From Opitutales bacterium (lineage in GTDB: Bacteria > Verrucomicrobiota > Verrucomicrobiia > Opitutales > JABSRG01): a stretch of DNA of 52,516 bases. The notes under the pieces were generated by a model. It saw only the letters and a list, made by a program, of their open reading frames with translations, did not search any database and was not told where the DNA came from. The DNA lies in NCBI GenBank assembly GCA_013215165.1, contig JABSRG010000018.1, forward strand, positions 1 through 52,516, in the 5' to 3' direction. Shown here piece by piece: positions 42,901-52,394 of this stretch (position 1 is its first letter; each line of letters opens with the position of its first letter). Made by a program: the position numbers and the translations under genes.

Positions 42901-43356
42901 ATGGCCAAGGTAGATATCGATACCCTCAAGCTCATTTTGCAGCGCAATCTTCAGGATCCCCGGCAGATCAACGACATCATCAACGACATTAACGTCGAGC
43001 TTCAGGAGCAGGAGGCCGAAAACGAGGAAAAGCCGCCACCGGTGAAAAAGCAGTTTTGTATGCTGGTTTCAGACCCCGAAGACACGCTTGCCGGGAAGGA
43101 CTATGTGGGCTGGGTGGCACAGATCCCTGAGGACGAGAGTCCACTTACCTGTCCGGATCGTATTATCCGCGCAGCTTACGAGTATAATCAGACACCCAAG
43201 GGCCGACGCTTGCCCCTCGAGACGATTGGCGAGGCCTGTGAGAATGTTTCGGCGAAATATTTCAAAGAGCAAGATATCTGGATGAAAACGAAGATTCCGG
43301 TGCATGTCGTGAATACGAATAACAAAATTCCTAAATTCGAAGATCCTGGTGCTTAG
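42901..43356 (+). CDS. Conserved hypothetical protein coupled to the YhaM-like gene
   Basis: 151 residues from ATG at 42901; the upstream frame to 42787 lacks coding character. The N-terminus (VDIDTLKLILQRNLQDPRQI) is helical, a charged Glu-rich linker with KPPPVKKQF follows, and the rest contains FCMLVSDPEDTLAGKDYVGW. I recognise no domain. The next gene begins 14 bases later, so they are probably cotranscribed, and this protein may work with the nuclease. Confidence 0.7.
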   Translation: MAKVDIDTLKLILQRNLQDPRQINDIINDINVELQEQEAENEEKPPPVKKQFCMLVSDPEDTLAGKDYVGWVAQIPEDESPLTCPDRIIRAAYEYNQTPKGRRLPLETIGEACENVSAKYFKEQDIWMKTKIPVHVVNTNNKIPKFEDPGA

Positions 43357-43370
43357 AGGCGCGTGCTCGC

Positions 43371-44360
43371 ATGATGACAGTTCAGGACATCAAAGCGCTC
43401 CAAGCCGAGACAAACCCGCCCTTCAGCGGTGTCTTTGTCTTGAAGCGGGCAGAGCGTAAAACTTCTCGGAATGGGAGCCCTTTCTTAAGCGTAGAGTTTG
43501 GGGACAAGTATGGCTCACTCCATGCCAACTGTTTTGATGGGACGAGTGTGTTTCTGACGCTCGATGCTGCTGTGCCCGGTGCGGTGATGGCTCTGTCTGG
43601 TAGTGCGGAACTCTACAACGACCGCCTATCGCCACGTCTCTCTCATGCCCAGGTGCTTGACGATACGGAAGCTGAGCCGCATCTGGAACACCTCATTGAA
43701 GGCACACCCGAGGCTATCGAGGACCTGGTCGATGACCTCAATAAGGCGATATCGGACATCAGTCACAGCCGCTTACGCGAGGCAGTCGAGCTCGCGATGG
43801 AGGAGTTTGGCAGTCTTTTCCAAACAAGCACTGCCGCTTTGGGGATGCATCACGCTTATCGCAATGGCTTGCTGGAGCACACCGTACACATGGTGCGCAA
43901 TGCCCAAGCCCTGCTACCGCTCTACCCGCAGGTAGACCCGAGCCTGACGCTATCAGGAATAATCCTGCACGATATCGGCAAAATCCTTGAATATTCTCAG
44001 GGTCTCGCTGCGGGTAAAACGCGGGCCGGTCTGTTGCAAGGGCACGTGGTGCTCGGGTATCGCATAGTACGTAAAGCGGCTATCAAAGCTAGGATGAATG
44101 CTGATTTAACGGAGCGCCTGGAGCATATCGTATTGAGCCATCAGGGGGAGTTGGAGTGGGGGGCTGCTGCGATGGCGGCGACTCCCGAAGCGGTCTTCGT
44201 GTCAATGATCGATAATCTGGATGCCAAAATGGGTATGGTGCAGCATGCCCTGCGCAACACCCCGGACGATCAAGAATTTTCGGATTATATTCCCGGACTG
44301 AAGGCGAAGTTGTTAGTAACGCCGCCGGAGCTGCAGGAGAAGGACGATGCTGACGCTTGA
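43371..44360 (+). CDS. YhaM-like 3'-5' exonuclease (OB fold plus HD domain)
   Basis: 329 residues. An N-terminal OB-like nucleic-acid-binding region (about 10-95) with GVFVLKRAERKTSRNGSPFL is followed by an HD phosphohydrolase domain. HD landmarks are MHHAYRNGLLEHTVHMV (about 162-178), the HDIGK motif (near 206), and ILSHQGELEWG. This is the architecture of YhaM, which degrades RNA and some DNA from the 3' end. Start options ATG-ATG differ by one codon. Confidence 0.85.
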   Translation: MMTVQDIKALQAETNPPFSGVFVLKRAERKTSRNGSPFLSVEFGDKYGSLHANCFDGTSVFLTLDAAVPGAVMALSGSAELYNDRLSPRLSHAQVLDDTEAEPHLEHLIEGTPEAIEDLVDDLNKAISDISHSRLREAVELAMEEFGSLFQTSTAALGMHHAYRNGLLEHTVHMVRNAQALLPLYPQVDPSLTLSGIILHDIGKILEYSQGLAAGKTRAGLLQGHVVLGYRIVRKAAIKARMNADLTERLEHIVLSHQGELEWGAAAMAATPEAVFVSMIDNLDAKMGMVQHALRNTPDDQEFSDYIPGLKAKLLVTPPELQEKDDADA

Positions 44361-44409
44361 TTTTGGCTCAGGTAAGCATTTGTTTCTTAAGATTTTCTAG
44401 TTGTCCCAC

Positions 44410-45891
44410 ATGACTGAGATTAGCCAACCCGATGTCCTCTTAATAGGAGGCGGAATTATGAGTGCCACGCTTGGTGCGATGCTGAAGACGCTCGCCCCAG
44501 AAACTACGATCGAAATTGTGGAGCAGCTCGATGGCATCGGATTGGAGAGTTCAAATGCGCTCAACAACGCGGGGACGGGCCACGCTGCCCTTTGTGAGCT
44601 CAACTATACCACGCAGGCCGCCGACGGCAGCGTCTCGATCGCTAAGGCACAGAAAATATATGAGGCTTTTGAGCAGTCGAAGCAGTTTTGGTCTTACCTG
44701 CTCGATCAGGGTCTAATCGACAGTGCATCGGCATTTATTCAAAAAGTGCCCCACCTCAGTTTTGTGCGCGGGGGTGATAACCAGAAATTCTTGAAAGCCC
44801 GTTATGATGCCATGTCGGCGCATCACTTTTTTGCGGACATGGAATTCACCACAGACTGGGATACCGCAGCTGAGTGGGCGCCTCTACTTACTGAGGGTCG
44901 GGATCGTAGCGAGGAATTTGCTCTGACGCGGATCATGGGGGGGAGCGATGTGAATTTCGGCGCTCTGACTCGTACGCTCATTGCCAATCTAGAGAAGCAG
45001 GACGGCGTGACGCTGCACCTCAGGCAGCAGGTCAAATCGCTCTATAAGTCCAGAACCGGTTGGCGCGCTCATGTGCGGGATCTCGATAATCACACGGTGC
45101 GCGAAGTCCGGGCGAAGTTTATTTTCATTGGAGCGGGGGGTGGCGCACTGCCCCTACTACAGAAGTCTGGTATTCCCGAAGGAAAGGGTTTTGGCGGTTT
45201 CCCGGTAAGTGGCCAATGGCTCATCTGTAGCAATCCAGAAATCGTCGCCAGGCATGAGGCTAAGATCTATGGAAAGGCCGCGGTCGGTGCACCCCCGATG
45301 TCAGTGCCTCACCTCGATACCCGCGTTATCGATGGTAAGCGCTGCCTGTTGTTTGGACCCTATGCTGGATTTTCACCAAAATTTCTCAAGACTGGCTCAA
45401 ACCTTGACCTGATTGCCTCAGTCAAGCCGGATAACTTGGTGCCGATGCTGGCTGTGGGGAAGGACAACATGGACCTCACCAAATACTTGATCGGCCAGGT
45501 CTTGCAGTCTCACAAAGATCGTATGGATGTCCTGCGTGAATTTTTCCCAGAGGCCGAAGATGGCGAGTGGACGCTCGAGAACGCCGGTCAGCGCGTTCAG
45601 ATTATCAAGAAAGATTCAAAGAAGGGCGGGGCGCTTCAGTTTGGCACAGAGCTGGTGGCTGCTGCAGATGGCTCGATCTCTGCGCTTCTGGGGGCGTCTC
45701 CCGGAGCGTCGACGGCCGTCACCATCATGCTCGAGCTTTTAGAGAAGTGTTTCCCCAAGGAGATGCAAAGCGATGCTTGGAAAAGCCAACTAACTGAGTT
45801 GGTGCCGTCCTATGGCACTCAGCTCGTAGAGGAGCCCGAAGCATTTTCGAGCATCCACGAGCGCGTGGATTCTCGTCTTGGACTGAGTTAG
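44410..45891 (+). CDS. mqo: Malate:quinone oxidoreductase
   Basis: 493 residues from ATG at 44410 (a TTG three codons upstream is less likely). Mqo is a membrane-associated FAD enzyme that oxidises malate to oxaloacetate and reduces quinone. The FAD-binding motif [17 protein letters not shown] is followed by [20 protein letters not shown] and, near the end, [16 protein letters not shown], which are family signatures. The length is normal. It is monocistronic here, and could feed the quinone pool of the respiratory chain encoded in the window. Confidence 0.95.
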   Translation: MTEISQPDVLLIGGGIMSATLGAMLKTLAPETTIEIVEQLDGIGLESSNALNNAGTGHAALCELNYTTQAADGSVSIAKAQKIYEAFEQSKQFWSYLLDQGLIDSASAFIQKVPHLSFVRGGDNQKFLKARYDAMSAHHFFADMEFTTDWDTAAEWAPLLTEGRDRSEEFALTRIMGGSDVNFGALTRTLIANLEKQDGVTLHLRQQVKSLYKSRTGWRAHVRDLDNHTVREVRAKFIFIGAGGGALPLLQKSGIPEGKGFGGFPVSGQWLICSNPEIVARHEAKIYGKAAVGAPPMSVPHLDTRVIDGKRCLLFGPYAGFSPKFLKTGSNLDLIASVKPDNLVPMLAVGKDNMDLTKYLIGQVLQSHKDRMDVLREFFPEAEDGEWTLENAGQRVQIIKKDSKKGGALQFGTELVAAADGSISALLGASPGASTAVTIMLELLEKCFPKEMQSDAWKSQLTELVPSYGTQLVEEPEAFSSIHERVDSRLGLS

Positions 45892-46089
45892 GGTTCGTTA
45901 CTGATACCTTAGAGCAACTGCGCGGATTTGGGCGCTTGGATGCTTGATGTTCAGCTTTCTTGAAGGGTCACGTCGAAGCGTGAACTTCCAGTCATAAAAA
46001 GCGCTGGTCGTGCTTCCAAAAAACTACCCGCCAACGCCCGTGTAGCGTGTTATCATTTTCTCGGGCCCGTGATTTGCTGATCGGGCCTT

Positions 46090-47664
46090 ATGAAGCTTTT
46101 TGTCAAAGGGGATGTCGATGGCGTATTCGCTCTCGGCTTGGATAACCTATTGATGCTCATATTGATGAGCGGTCTGTGTCTGGGCTTGTTACAGTTCTCG
46201 CCAGAGCTTTTTTATGGTCGTGTGCTCCCGGCGACGGCAGTGGCTCTGATCATTGGCAACTTGTTCTATGCGCGCGAGGCGATCCGTCTTGGGAAGAAAG
46301 AAGGGCGCACCGATGTCTGCGCCATTCCCTACGGGATCAACCTGTTGACTGTGTTTGTGTATGTGTTCCTCGTGATGATGCCGGCTCAGCAAAAGGCTTT
46401 GGGTAACGGATTGAGTAAAGAAGAGGCAGATGTGATCGCCTGGCATGCTGGTTTGATCGCATGCTTGGGGTCGGGATTGATCGAATTTGTTGGGGCCTTT
46501 TTTATCGACCTAATTCGCCGTTTTACGCCCCGCGCTGCTCTTCTATCAGCCTTGGCCGCCATCGGGATTTTCTTCATCGGAATGGATTTCGTGTTTCGAT
46601 CCTGGGCTTTCCCCCTAGTGGGGATGACGACTTTGGCGATCACGATGGTAATTTATTTTGGTCGGATGAAGTTCCGCTTTGGGCTGCCGGCAGGGTTAGT
46701 CGTCCTGGTGGTCGGTACGAGCCTGAGTTGGGCCACTGGCTTGGCACCGGTGACAGATTTCGACACGTCTCAGTTGGGTCTACGGCTTCCTCTTCCAGTC
46801 ATCGGCGACATCATGCAGTCAGTTCCCTACATGTTCGAATACCTGGGAGTCATCGTTCCGATGGGATTTATCAATTTGGTCTTATCGCTTCAGAATCTTG
46901 AATCGGCCAAGGCGGCGGGGGACGATTATCGAGCGGCACCGGCTTTAGCTTTTAATGGTTTGGGCACCTTTGGAGCGGCCCTGTTTGGCTCACCGTTTCC
47001 CACAACAATTTATATCGGACACCCAGGATGGAAGGCCATTGGGGCGCGCGCCGGATATTCTACACTGAATGCCATTATCATGACCCTGATTTGTATCAGC
47101 GGGGCATTGAGCCTGGTGGTTGCAGCGATTCCTCTGGAGGCGGGTATGTCGATCCTGATTTGGATTGGGATTATGATGGGCACGCAAGCCTTCAACAGCA
47201 CCCCTCGCGAGCATACTCCGGCAGTTGTGGTCGGCTTGATGCCGGGGATTGCGGCCTTTGCAGCCCTCGTTTCAAAGAACAGCCTGGCTGTGGCTGGTAT
47301 CGTGGGTGGAGCATCGTTCTTTTCACGAGAGGTCATCGATCAGATGGCGTCCATCCGCAACTTCTATGCTGACGGTGCCTTTGCCTTAGAGCAGGGCTAT
47401 GTCTATACCTCGATCATCCTCGCTTCGACTACTGCGGCGATTATCGACCGAAAATTCAAAGTGGCTGGCTTCTGGTTACTGGCCGGAGCTACTTTTTCCG
47501 CAATCGGTTTCATTCATACCTACGAAATCACGCCCTTTGACATTATTAGTATTCTAGATTTAGGCGTCACCAAATGGACTCTAGGATACCTCGCCATGGC
47601 AGCGATCATGTTTCTCGTTCCCCTCGTCACCGAAGTGGAGACCGATGAGAGCAAGCTGATTTGA
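46090..47664 (+). CDS. NCS2/AzgA-like permease
   Basis: 524 residues with about 12-14 membrane helices. The N-terminal FALGLDNLLMLILM, CAIPYGINLLTVFVYVFLVM, and the motif NLESAKAAGDDYRAAPAL (about 275-292) with FPTTIYIGHPGWKAIGARAG are those of NCS2-family nucleobase permeases close to the AzgA branch. The substrate is probably a purine or a similar compound. The gene is alone, preceded by 198 bases without obvious riboswitch structure. Confidence 0.8.
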   Translation: MKLFVKGDVDGVFALGLDNLLMLILMSGLCLGLLQFSPELFYGRVLPATAVALIIGNLFYAREAIRLGKKEGRTDVCAIPYGINLLTVFVYVFLVMMPAQQKALGNGLSKEEADVIAWHAGLIACLGSGLIEFVGAFFIDLIRRFTPRAALLSALAAIGIFFIGMDFVFRSWAFPLVGMTTLAITMVIYFGRMKFRFGLPAGLVVLVVGTSLSWATGLAPVTDFDTSQLGLRLPLPVIGDIMQSVPYMFEYLGVIVPMGFINLVLSLQNLESAKAAGDDYRAAPALAFNGLGTFGAALFGSPFPTTIYIGHPGWKAIGARAGYSTLNAIIMTLICISGALSLVVAAIPLEAGMSILIWIGIMMGTQAFNSTPREHTPAVVVGLMPGIAAFAALVSKNSLAVAGIVGGASFFSREVIDQMASIRNFYADGAFALEQGYVYTSIILASTTAAIIDRKFKVAGFWLLAGATFSAIGFIHTYEITPFDIISILDLGVTKWTLGYLAMAAIMFLVPLVTEVETDESKLI

Positions 47665-47762
47665 TACGATATCCTTGTCGTGTCTGCAATCGGCCAGATT
47701 TCGATTACGAACACGGCAATGGCATTCATCACTATTGACTGAGTAGGTTCAAGCCGCCTCTA

Positions 47763-47895
47763 GGCAATCGCTCTAGCAGGGGTGTGAACAGAAGTGCAGG
47801 GCACACGGATGTTTTGTAGGGTGATCGGCGAGAGCGATTGCCGTCTTCCGGATCAAAGCTCAAGCCAAGCAATGGCTGTCGCCATCACTCTACGC
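47763..47895. repeat. Hairpin repeat family B, copies 2 and 3
   Basis: GGCAATCGCTCTAGC is at 47763-47777. At 47827-47842, GGCGAGAGCGATTGCC is the inverse form, and it can pair with GGCTGTCGCCATCACTCTAC followed by GCC at 47873-47895 to make a long imperfect hairpin. The units match copy 1 at 42128. Confidence 0.5.
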
Positions 47896-47994
47896 CTCTA
47901 ATCTGGGCTCAAAATCAGTTTTCCGTATATCTGGTCACAATCCTCATCATTTACCTTCTTCCAAAACTCTTGACTCACTTCGTCTCGAAAGATT

Positions 47995-48008
47995 TTCTAG
48001 AACTAGAA
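47995..48008. promoter_or_regulatory. Candidate VapBC operator
   Basis: TTCTAGAACTAGAA is an almost perfect palindrome (12 of 14 positions) ending 8 bases before the vapB ATG and overlapping its AAGG ribosome-binding site. Antitoxins of this family usually autoregulate through such sites. Confidence 0.5.
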
Positions 48009-48016
48009 GGTAAAAA

Positions 48017-48292
48017 ATGCATCTAAATATCAAAAATGATAAGACATATAACCTAGCCGCTACAGCGGCTCGGCTTACGGGCAAAAGCTTGACCCAGACC
48101 GTGACGGATGCCCTCAGCGATTACCTATTCAGGCTCCAGCAACAAAAAAAAATCGAACGGAAGCAGGGCCTCGCTGATAAGCTGACACAGCTCGCACAAG
48201 AATATCAAAAGCTACCGAGTCACGATGAACGTAACCATGCAGATATACTTTACGATGACGATGGTCTGCCTAAGTCCAGAAGAGATATATGA
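48017..48292 (+). CDS. vapB: VapB-type antitoxin (Rv0623-like)
   Basis: 91 residues. The N-terminus MHLNIKNDKTYNLAATAARL followed by TGKSLTQTVTDAL is the ribbon-helix-helix-like pattern of Rv0623-type VapB antitoxins. The acidic C-terminus would cover the toxin active site. The ATG has AAGG 8 bases upstream. The TGA overlaps the toxin ATG (ATGA), the common coupled arrangement. Confidence 0.88.
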   Translation: MHLNIKNDKTYNLAATAARLTGKSLTQTVTDALSDYLFRLQQQKKIERKQGLADKLTQLAQEYQKLPSHDERNHADILYDDDGLPKSRRDI

Positions 48293-48663
48293 TCGCCGTT
48301 GATACTTCGATCATCCTTGCGGTCTTGATGCAGGAATCAGATGCGGCCCAATACGTCCAAAAATTGGAGCAAGAGACCGAGCTGGTGATCGCCGCCGGGA
48401 CCTATGTTGAATTGGGAGCCGTAATGAATAAGAAGTCTGGCCCGAGGTCATTGCAGATCGTGGACGCTTTCTTGGAAGAAGCAGAGATTGAGATATCTCC
48501 GATGTCGTCTGCTCAAGCGCGTATCGCGCGTGACGCTTACTATAACTATAGTATTTTGAATTTTGGGGACTGTTTTTCTTATGCCCTAGCAAAAGAAAAA
48601 AAGATCCCGTTGCTTTATAAGGGTAACGACTTTAGCAAAACAGACATCATATCTGCGATTTGA
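48289..48663 (+). CDS. vapC: VapC-type PIN-domain toxin
   Basis: 124 residues. PIN ribonuclease motifs are Asp5 in MIAVDTS, Glu41 in TYVELGAV, and the Asp of NFGDCFSYALA (near 93), with a C-terminal LLYKGNDFSKTDI. VapC toxins cleave tRNA or rRNA and are held in check by VapB. It is complete, of normal length, and coupled to vapB by a 4-base overlap. Confidence 0.9.
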   Translation: MIAVDTSIILAVLMQESDAAQYVQKLEQETELVIAAGTYVELGAVMNKKSGPRSLQIVDAFLEEAEIEISPMSSAQARIARDAYYNYSILNFGDCFSYALAKEKKIPLLYKGNDFSKTDIISAI

Positions 48664-48673
48664 GTGGCTATGA

Positions 48674-48712
48674 CTTAATCCACTTGGGCTGTTGCATTAG
48701 TAGGGGATTAAG
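48674..48712 (+). terminator. Candidate hairpin after vapC
   Basis: CTTAATCC and GGATTAAG form an 8-bp perfect inverted repeat 10 bases after the vapC stop, with a 23-base interior. There is no long U-tract, so its role as terminator is uncertain. Further on, TTTTGCAAAAACGGATG and TTTTTGTAAAAACGATG are near-direct repeats. Confidence 0.4.
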
Positions 48713-48897
48713 GGAGACCCAAGAATTGGGCGATTTTGCAAAAACGGATGCCGTGACGCGTGGGCTTTCCTAGACTTTTTGTAAAAACGATGTCCCAAGC
48801 TTCAATGGCTCGTCACTCGTCACGGGTTCCGGGTATTTGGAAAAATTTTCGATTTCATTCGTGAGATTTACCCCAGGCTTGTTTCTACTTTTCACGT

Positions 48898-49701
48898 ATG
48901 GAGGAAAGCCGCTTTGCATTTTTGGGATCGAGTAGTTCGGGGAATTCTGGGCTGCTGAAGACTGATGAGTCCAAAGTGCTTGTGGATCTGGGGTTTAGTG
49001 CGCGGCGGACTTGCCAGTTTCTGCGCGATTTGAACGAATCCATCGATGGGATTGATGCCATTTTTTTGACGCATGAGCACGGCGACCATGCGCGCGGGTT
49101 ATCGGGTTTGGCAAAACATGCGGACATCCCTGTATTTGCGAACCGAGATACGGCGCGCGCACTCCAAAAGAAGCTGAGCTGGCGGCCCAATTGGCACATC
49201 TTTGAAACCGGTTCGAAGTTCAAGCATCGTGATATCGAAATACAGAGTTTCTCGGTGCCGCATGATGCGTATGACCCCGTGGGCTTCACGTTTGAATGGG
49301 GTTACGACGACCTGTTTTCTCCACGTCAAAGTCTCGGTTGGTTAACGGATTTGGGATACGTGCCCGAGCAGGTTAAGGAGTGCATCGCTCATGTGGATAC
49401 CTTAGTGTTGGAAGCCAATTATGATGCAGACCTGCTCGAAAAAGACATCAAACGACCTTGGTCTGTCAAACAACGCATCCGCGGGCGTCATGGACACCTC
49501 TCGAATCAGGACGCTATGGCATTTATTGACGAAATGAGCGCCTCGCGCTGGAAGCAGCTCTACTTGGTGCACCTCAGCCGCGATTGTAACGATGTCAATT
49601 TGGTCAATCGATTGTTTACACCTTTGGCGCAGAGAATGAACAAGTTGCGCTTGTCGGTGATTGATCCTGACGAATTTTGTCCAGCTCCCATATTTTTTTG
49701 A
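48898..49701 (+). CDS. YycJ/WalJ-like metallo-beta-lactamase-fold hydrolase
   Basis: 267 residues. It begins FAFLGSSSSGNSGLL and has VLVDLGFSARRTCQFL, the metal-binding THEHGDH (about 58-64) with Asp/His ligands, and a later GHLSNQDAMAFI and VHLSRDCND. This is the YycJ-type branch, thought to be an exonuclease acting in DNA metabolism or linked to cell wall control. It is followed by pyk 47 bases later in the same orientation. Confidence 0.85.
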   Translation: MEESRFAFLGSSSSGNSGLLKTDESKVLVDLGFSARRTCQFLRDLNESIDGIDAIFLTHEHGDHARGLSGLAKHADIPVFANRDTARALQKKLSWRPNWHIFETGSKFKHRDIEIQSFSVPHDAYDPVGFTFEWGYDDLFSPRQSLGWLTDLGYVPEQVKECIAHVDTLVLEANYDADLLEKDIKRPWSVKQRIRGRHGHLSNQDAMAFIDEMSASRWKQLYLVHLSRDCNDVNLVNRLFTPLAQRMNKLRLSVIDPDEFCPAPIFF

Positions 49702-49748
49702 CATACGAGAGCCTTTAAAGCACTACCCACCCTTTCTCCCACACCCTT

Positions 49749-51239
49749 ATGAACGAATCACGGAGCGGAATCACCACAGTTCCTTTTAAGAAGGAAAAGC
49801 TACAACCCAACACATCTTCTCGTATACGCCAGACTAAGATTATTTTCACCATTGGTCCGGCAACGATGAGCGAGGAGGCGTTGGAACGCCTTATCATTCA
49901 GGGGGTGGATATCTGCCGCATCAACATGGCCCATGCGGATCACGAGTGGACGCGGGAGATTTGTGACCGGGTCCGTAAGGTATGCGACAAGGTTGGACGT
50001 CAAATCGCCATTATGATGGATTTAAAGGGCCCCGAGATCCGCACCGGTAAGGTAGGGGATGAGCCTTACATTCTCCAAGAAGGTGAAATATTCGATTTTG
50101 TGATGGAGTACACAGACGAGGACCAAAGCCTCGACGGAAAGCGCTACATCGATGTGAACTATCCCGACTTGGACAAAGATGTTTCTGTGGGGGACACGGT
50201 TTTGGTGGATAGCGGTCTCATGAGCCTCGAGGTGATCGAGAAAAGAGCCGGTCGTATCCGTACCAGAGTAATCATTCCGGGGCCTTTAGGGAATAAACGC
50301 CATATCAATCTACCCGGTGTGCGGGTGAACCTTCCGTCGCTCACGGAAAAAGATATGGGCGACATCTCCGTGGGGATTGAAAAGAACGTCGAGTTTTATG
50401 CGCTTTCTTTTGTGCGCGAGTCCTATGATCTGGATTTGCTGCGTCGGCACCTCACCGATCACGACTCTAATGCCTTGATCATTGCCAAAATCGAGGACCA
50501 ACAGGCGATTAGTAACTTGGACGATATCATCGCGGCTTCAGACGGCCTCATGGTCGCACGGGGTGACCTCGGTATCGAGTGTCCCTATGAGGAGTTACCA
50601 ATCATCCAGCATCGCGCTATTAAGACTTGTCTGCGTATTGGCCGTCCAGTGATCGTAGCGACGCACATGTTGGAGTCGATGATTGAGAACCCAGTGCCGA
50701 CGCGTGCTGAAGTCTCAGACGTGTCGACTGCTGTCTTGGAGAAAGCCGATTGCATCATGCTTTCCGGTGAGACCACTACCGGAAAATATCCCTTTGAGTG
50801 TATCGAAGTCTTCAAACGCATTTCGATGCGTATCGAAGAGGCGAGCCAGACTAACAATTTCGATGGGGTAGACCTGAAAACGCCGAAGTCTAAGATGCTC
50901 AAGTCCGCAGCTTCGCTAGCAGCCGAGCTCGACCATTGCGCTATCGTCGTGTTCACCCGTAGCGGCTATCTGGCTAAGATGATGTCTTCTCTGCGTCCTA
51001 AGAGCCCAGTATTTGCGTTTACGGACAATCCGGAATTATTCCGTCATTTACTTATCTTGTGGGGCATCGAGCCCTTCCTCATGGATTTCTCTGACGATCC
51101 AGAACAAACCATAGAGAACGCTATGGCGGCTCTCAAAAAGCGTCCCTGGATCGAGTCGGGCGACAACGTAGTCTGTGTGACTAACGTGCTTACCAAAGGC
51201 GATATCATCGATTCCATCCAGCTCCGCCGCGCCCCCTAG
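49749..51239 (+). CDS. pyk: Pyruvate kinase
   Basis: 496 residues. Pyruvate kinase makes ATP and pyruvate from phosphoenolpyruvate and ADP. Landmarks are [42 protein letters not shown] with the catalytic Lys, [15 protein letters not shown], and [19 protein letters not shown]. The usual RxNFSHG motif reads [11 protein letters not shown], a known kind of variant. The N-terminus has about 20 extra residues before the TIM barrel. Start at ATG 49749, 8 bases after a CCCACACCC stretch without a strong ribosome-binding site. Confidence 0.95.
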   Translation: MNESRSGITTVPFKKEKLQPNTSSRIRQTKIIFTIGPATMSEEALERLIIQGVDICRINMAHADHEWTREICDRVRKVCDKVGRQIAIMMDLKGPEIRTGKVGDEPYILQEGEIFDFVMEYTDEDQSLDGKRYIDVNYPDLDKDVSVGDTVLVDSGLMSLEVIEKRAGRIRTRVIIPGPLGNKRHINLPGVRVNLPSLTEKDMGDISVGIEKNVEFYALSFVRESYDLDLLRRHLTDHDSNALIIAKIEDQQAISNLDDIIAASDGLMVARGDLGIECPYEELPIIQHRAIKTCLRIGRPVIVATHMLESMIENPVPTRAEVSDVSTAVLEKADCIMLSGETTTGKYPFECIEVFKRISMRIEEASQTNNFDGVDLKTPKSKMLKSAASLAAELDHCAIVVFTRSGYLAKMMSSLRPKSPVFAFTDNPELFRHLLILWGIEPFLMDFSDDPEQTIENAMAALKKRPWIESGDNVVCVTNVLTKGDIIDSIQLRRAP

Positions 51240-51575
51240 GCCAAGGCTCGGTTCTCGCTTTCCCTGGGAACGCCGGACCCCCAGCTCGGCTTCAGTGAGC
51301 ACCGCCATCATCCAGAGTCCTCATTCTTCCGAAGGTCAGAATGAGTGAGTTTCCGTTTAGTACCATGAACTTTGGAAACTTAATATGCCCAAGCACAGGA
51401 TCGATTGTCAGACCCAGATCATCGGGTCCTTGGGCTAAAGCACACTGCTATGTCTCAAGCATCGCTTCGTGATTCCAATAAGACAGAACCTGCGCTACTT
51501 CAATTGAACCCAAGCAGTCACCTGCAGCCCGTGGGATCGTAAGAACTCGACAATAAAAGCGGCTTAGTTCGTGCT
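51240..51575. other. Intergenic region with nested stem-loop
   Basis: This 336-base gap between convergent genes contains no gene. GCCCAAG (51387-51393) pairs with CTTGGGC (51429-51435), enclosing GACCC/GGGTC (51411-51415 and 51424-51428). At 51244-51290, the phrases GGCTCGG and CCCCCAGCTCGGC look like a degraded palindromic repeat. Confidence 0.4.
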
Positions 51576-52394
51576 CTAATGATCCTTTATGCGGGACGCG
51601 CGCCGAGCAGCGGTGATTTCTGGATAAGCCCTGGATGGATCGCCTAGAGGTTGGTCAGTAAGAACCCGCCCACGTGCCGGATACATATGGAGGAATTTTC
51701 TTCGTTCTGTGTGAATAACCGAACTTGAAGGACAAAAACGCAAGGTCCACCCACAGCGTCGCATATTTGAGGTATTGGTCTCGCTACCGTGCATGAGGCG
51801 AGCGTCGTGCAAGGAGCATTGGTTGGGCTTTAATTCGACGTATTGAGCGCGTTCATCGCGACGTTGTGTGGGTAGGATTTCTGTGTCGAAGACGTTTTTT
51901 GCGGTATCTACCGAATGATAATCACTGTAACCTTTGTGTCCTGAATTGTGTGTCTTGGGGATCACCTTCATGCAGCCGTTTTCGCGGGTTGACGGATCGA
52001 GAGCGAGCCACACGGTGGCCACTTCGACCGGCGAAAGGGTCTTTTTCCAATAGGCGCTATCCTCATGCCAGGGAACGCGTCGGCCATCTCCCTTGGGTTT
52101 GCAGATGAAGTGGGTCGAAAAGAGGTGAATATCCGGTCCGATTAGAGGCTCTACGATGTCGAGAACCTCCGGGGCTAGTGCCCATTCAAATAGTTTGGGA
52201 TCCTCGAGGTGGGGGGTGTCCATGGCCTCTGGTCGTTCGCCTTTGGGCAATGCATCAAGCTTTTGATTGAAGTGGTCGACCAGAGCTTGGAATTTTTCGT
52301 CTGAGAAGACTTTAAACTCAGGTATCACATAGCCCTCTACGCGGTATTGTTCGATCTGTTCGGATGTCAGCCTTGATTGATTAGTAGCATACAT
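51576..52394 (-). CDS. Phytanoyl-CoA dioxygenase (PhyH) family protein
   Basis: 272 residues. PhyH-family enzymes are Fe(II)/2-oxoglutarate-dependent hydroxylases. The iron ligands are visible as H-x-D in VPWHEDSAYW (about 109-118) and the distal His in MHGSETNTSNMRRCGWTLRF, with Arg for 2-oxoglutarate. The N-terminus LTSEQIEQYRVEGYVI is the family start. The substrate is unknown. Marine bacteria have many such enzymes. It is convergent with pyk and preceded by the edge of the window. Confidence 0.92.
   Translation of the reverse strand: MYATNQSRLTSEQIEQYRVEGYVIPEFKVFSDEKFQALVDHFNQKLDALPKGERPEAMDTPHLEDPKLFEWALAPEVLDIVEPLIGPDIHLFSTHFICKPKGDGRRVPWHEDSAYWKKTLSPVEVATVWLALDPSTRENGCMKVIPKTHNSGHKGYSDYHSVDTAKNVFDTEILPTQRRDERAQYVELKPNQCSLHDARLMHGSETNTSNMRRCGWTLRFCPSSSVIHTERRKFLHMYPARGRVLTDQPLGDPSRAYPEITAARRASRIKDH

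Larger units (their letters stand above)
47665..48016. other. Intergenic region with hairpin repeats before vapBC
   Basis: This 352-base stretch holds no gene. It contains family B repeats (47763-47777 and 47827-47895) and the probable vapB promoter and operator (47995-48008). Confidence 0.5.

Noticed and set aside
48726-48800. Near-direct repeats with TTTTGCAAAAACGG as a mobile element end
   Set aside because: Only two imperfect copies of about 17 bases, with no inverted partner or target duplication.
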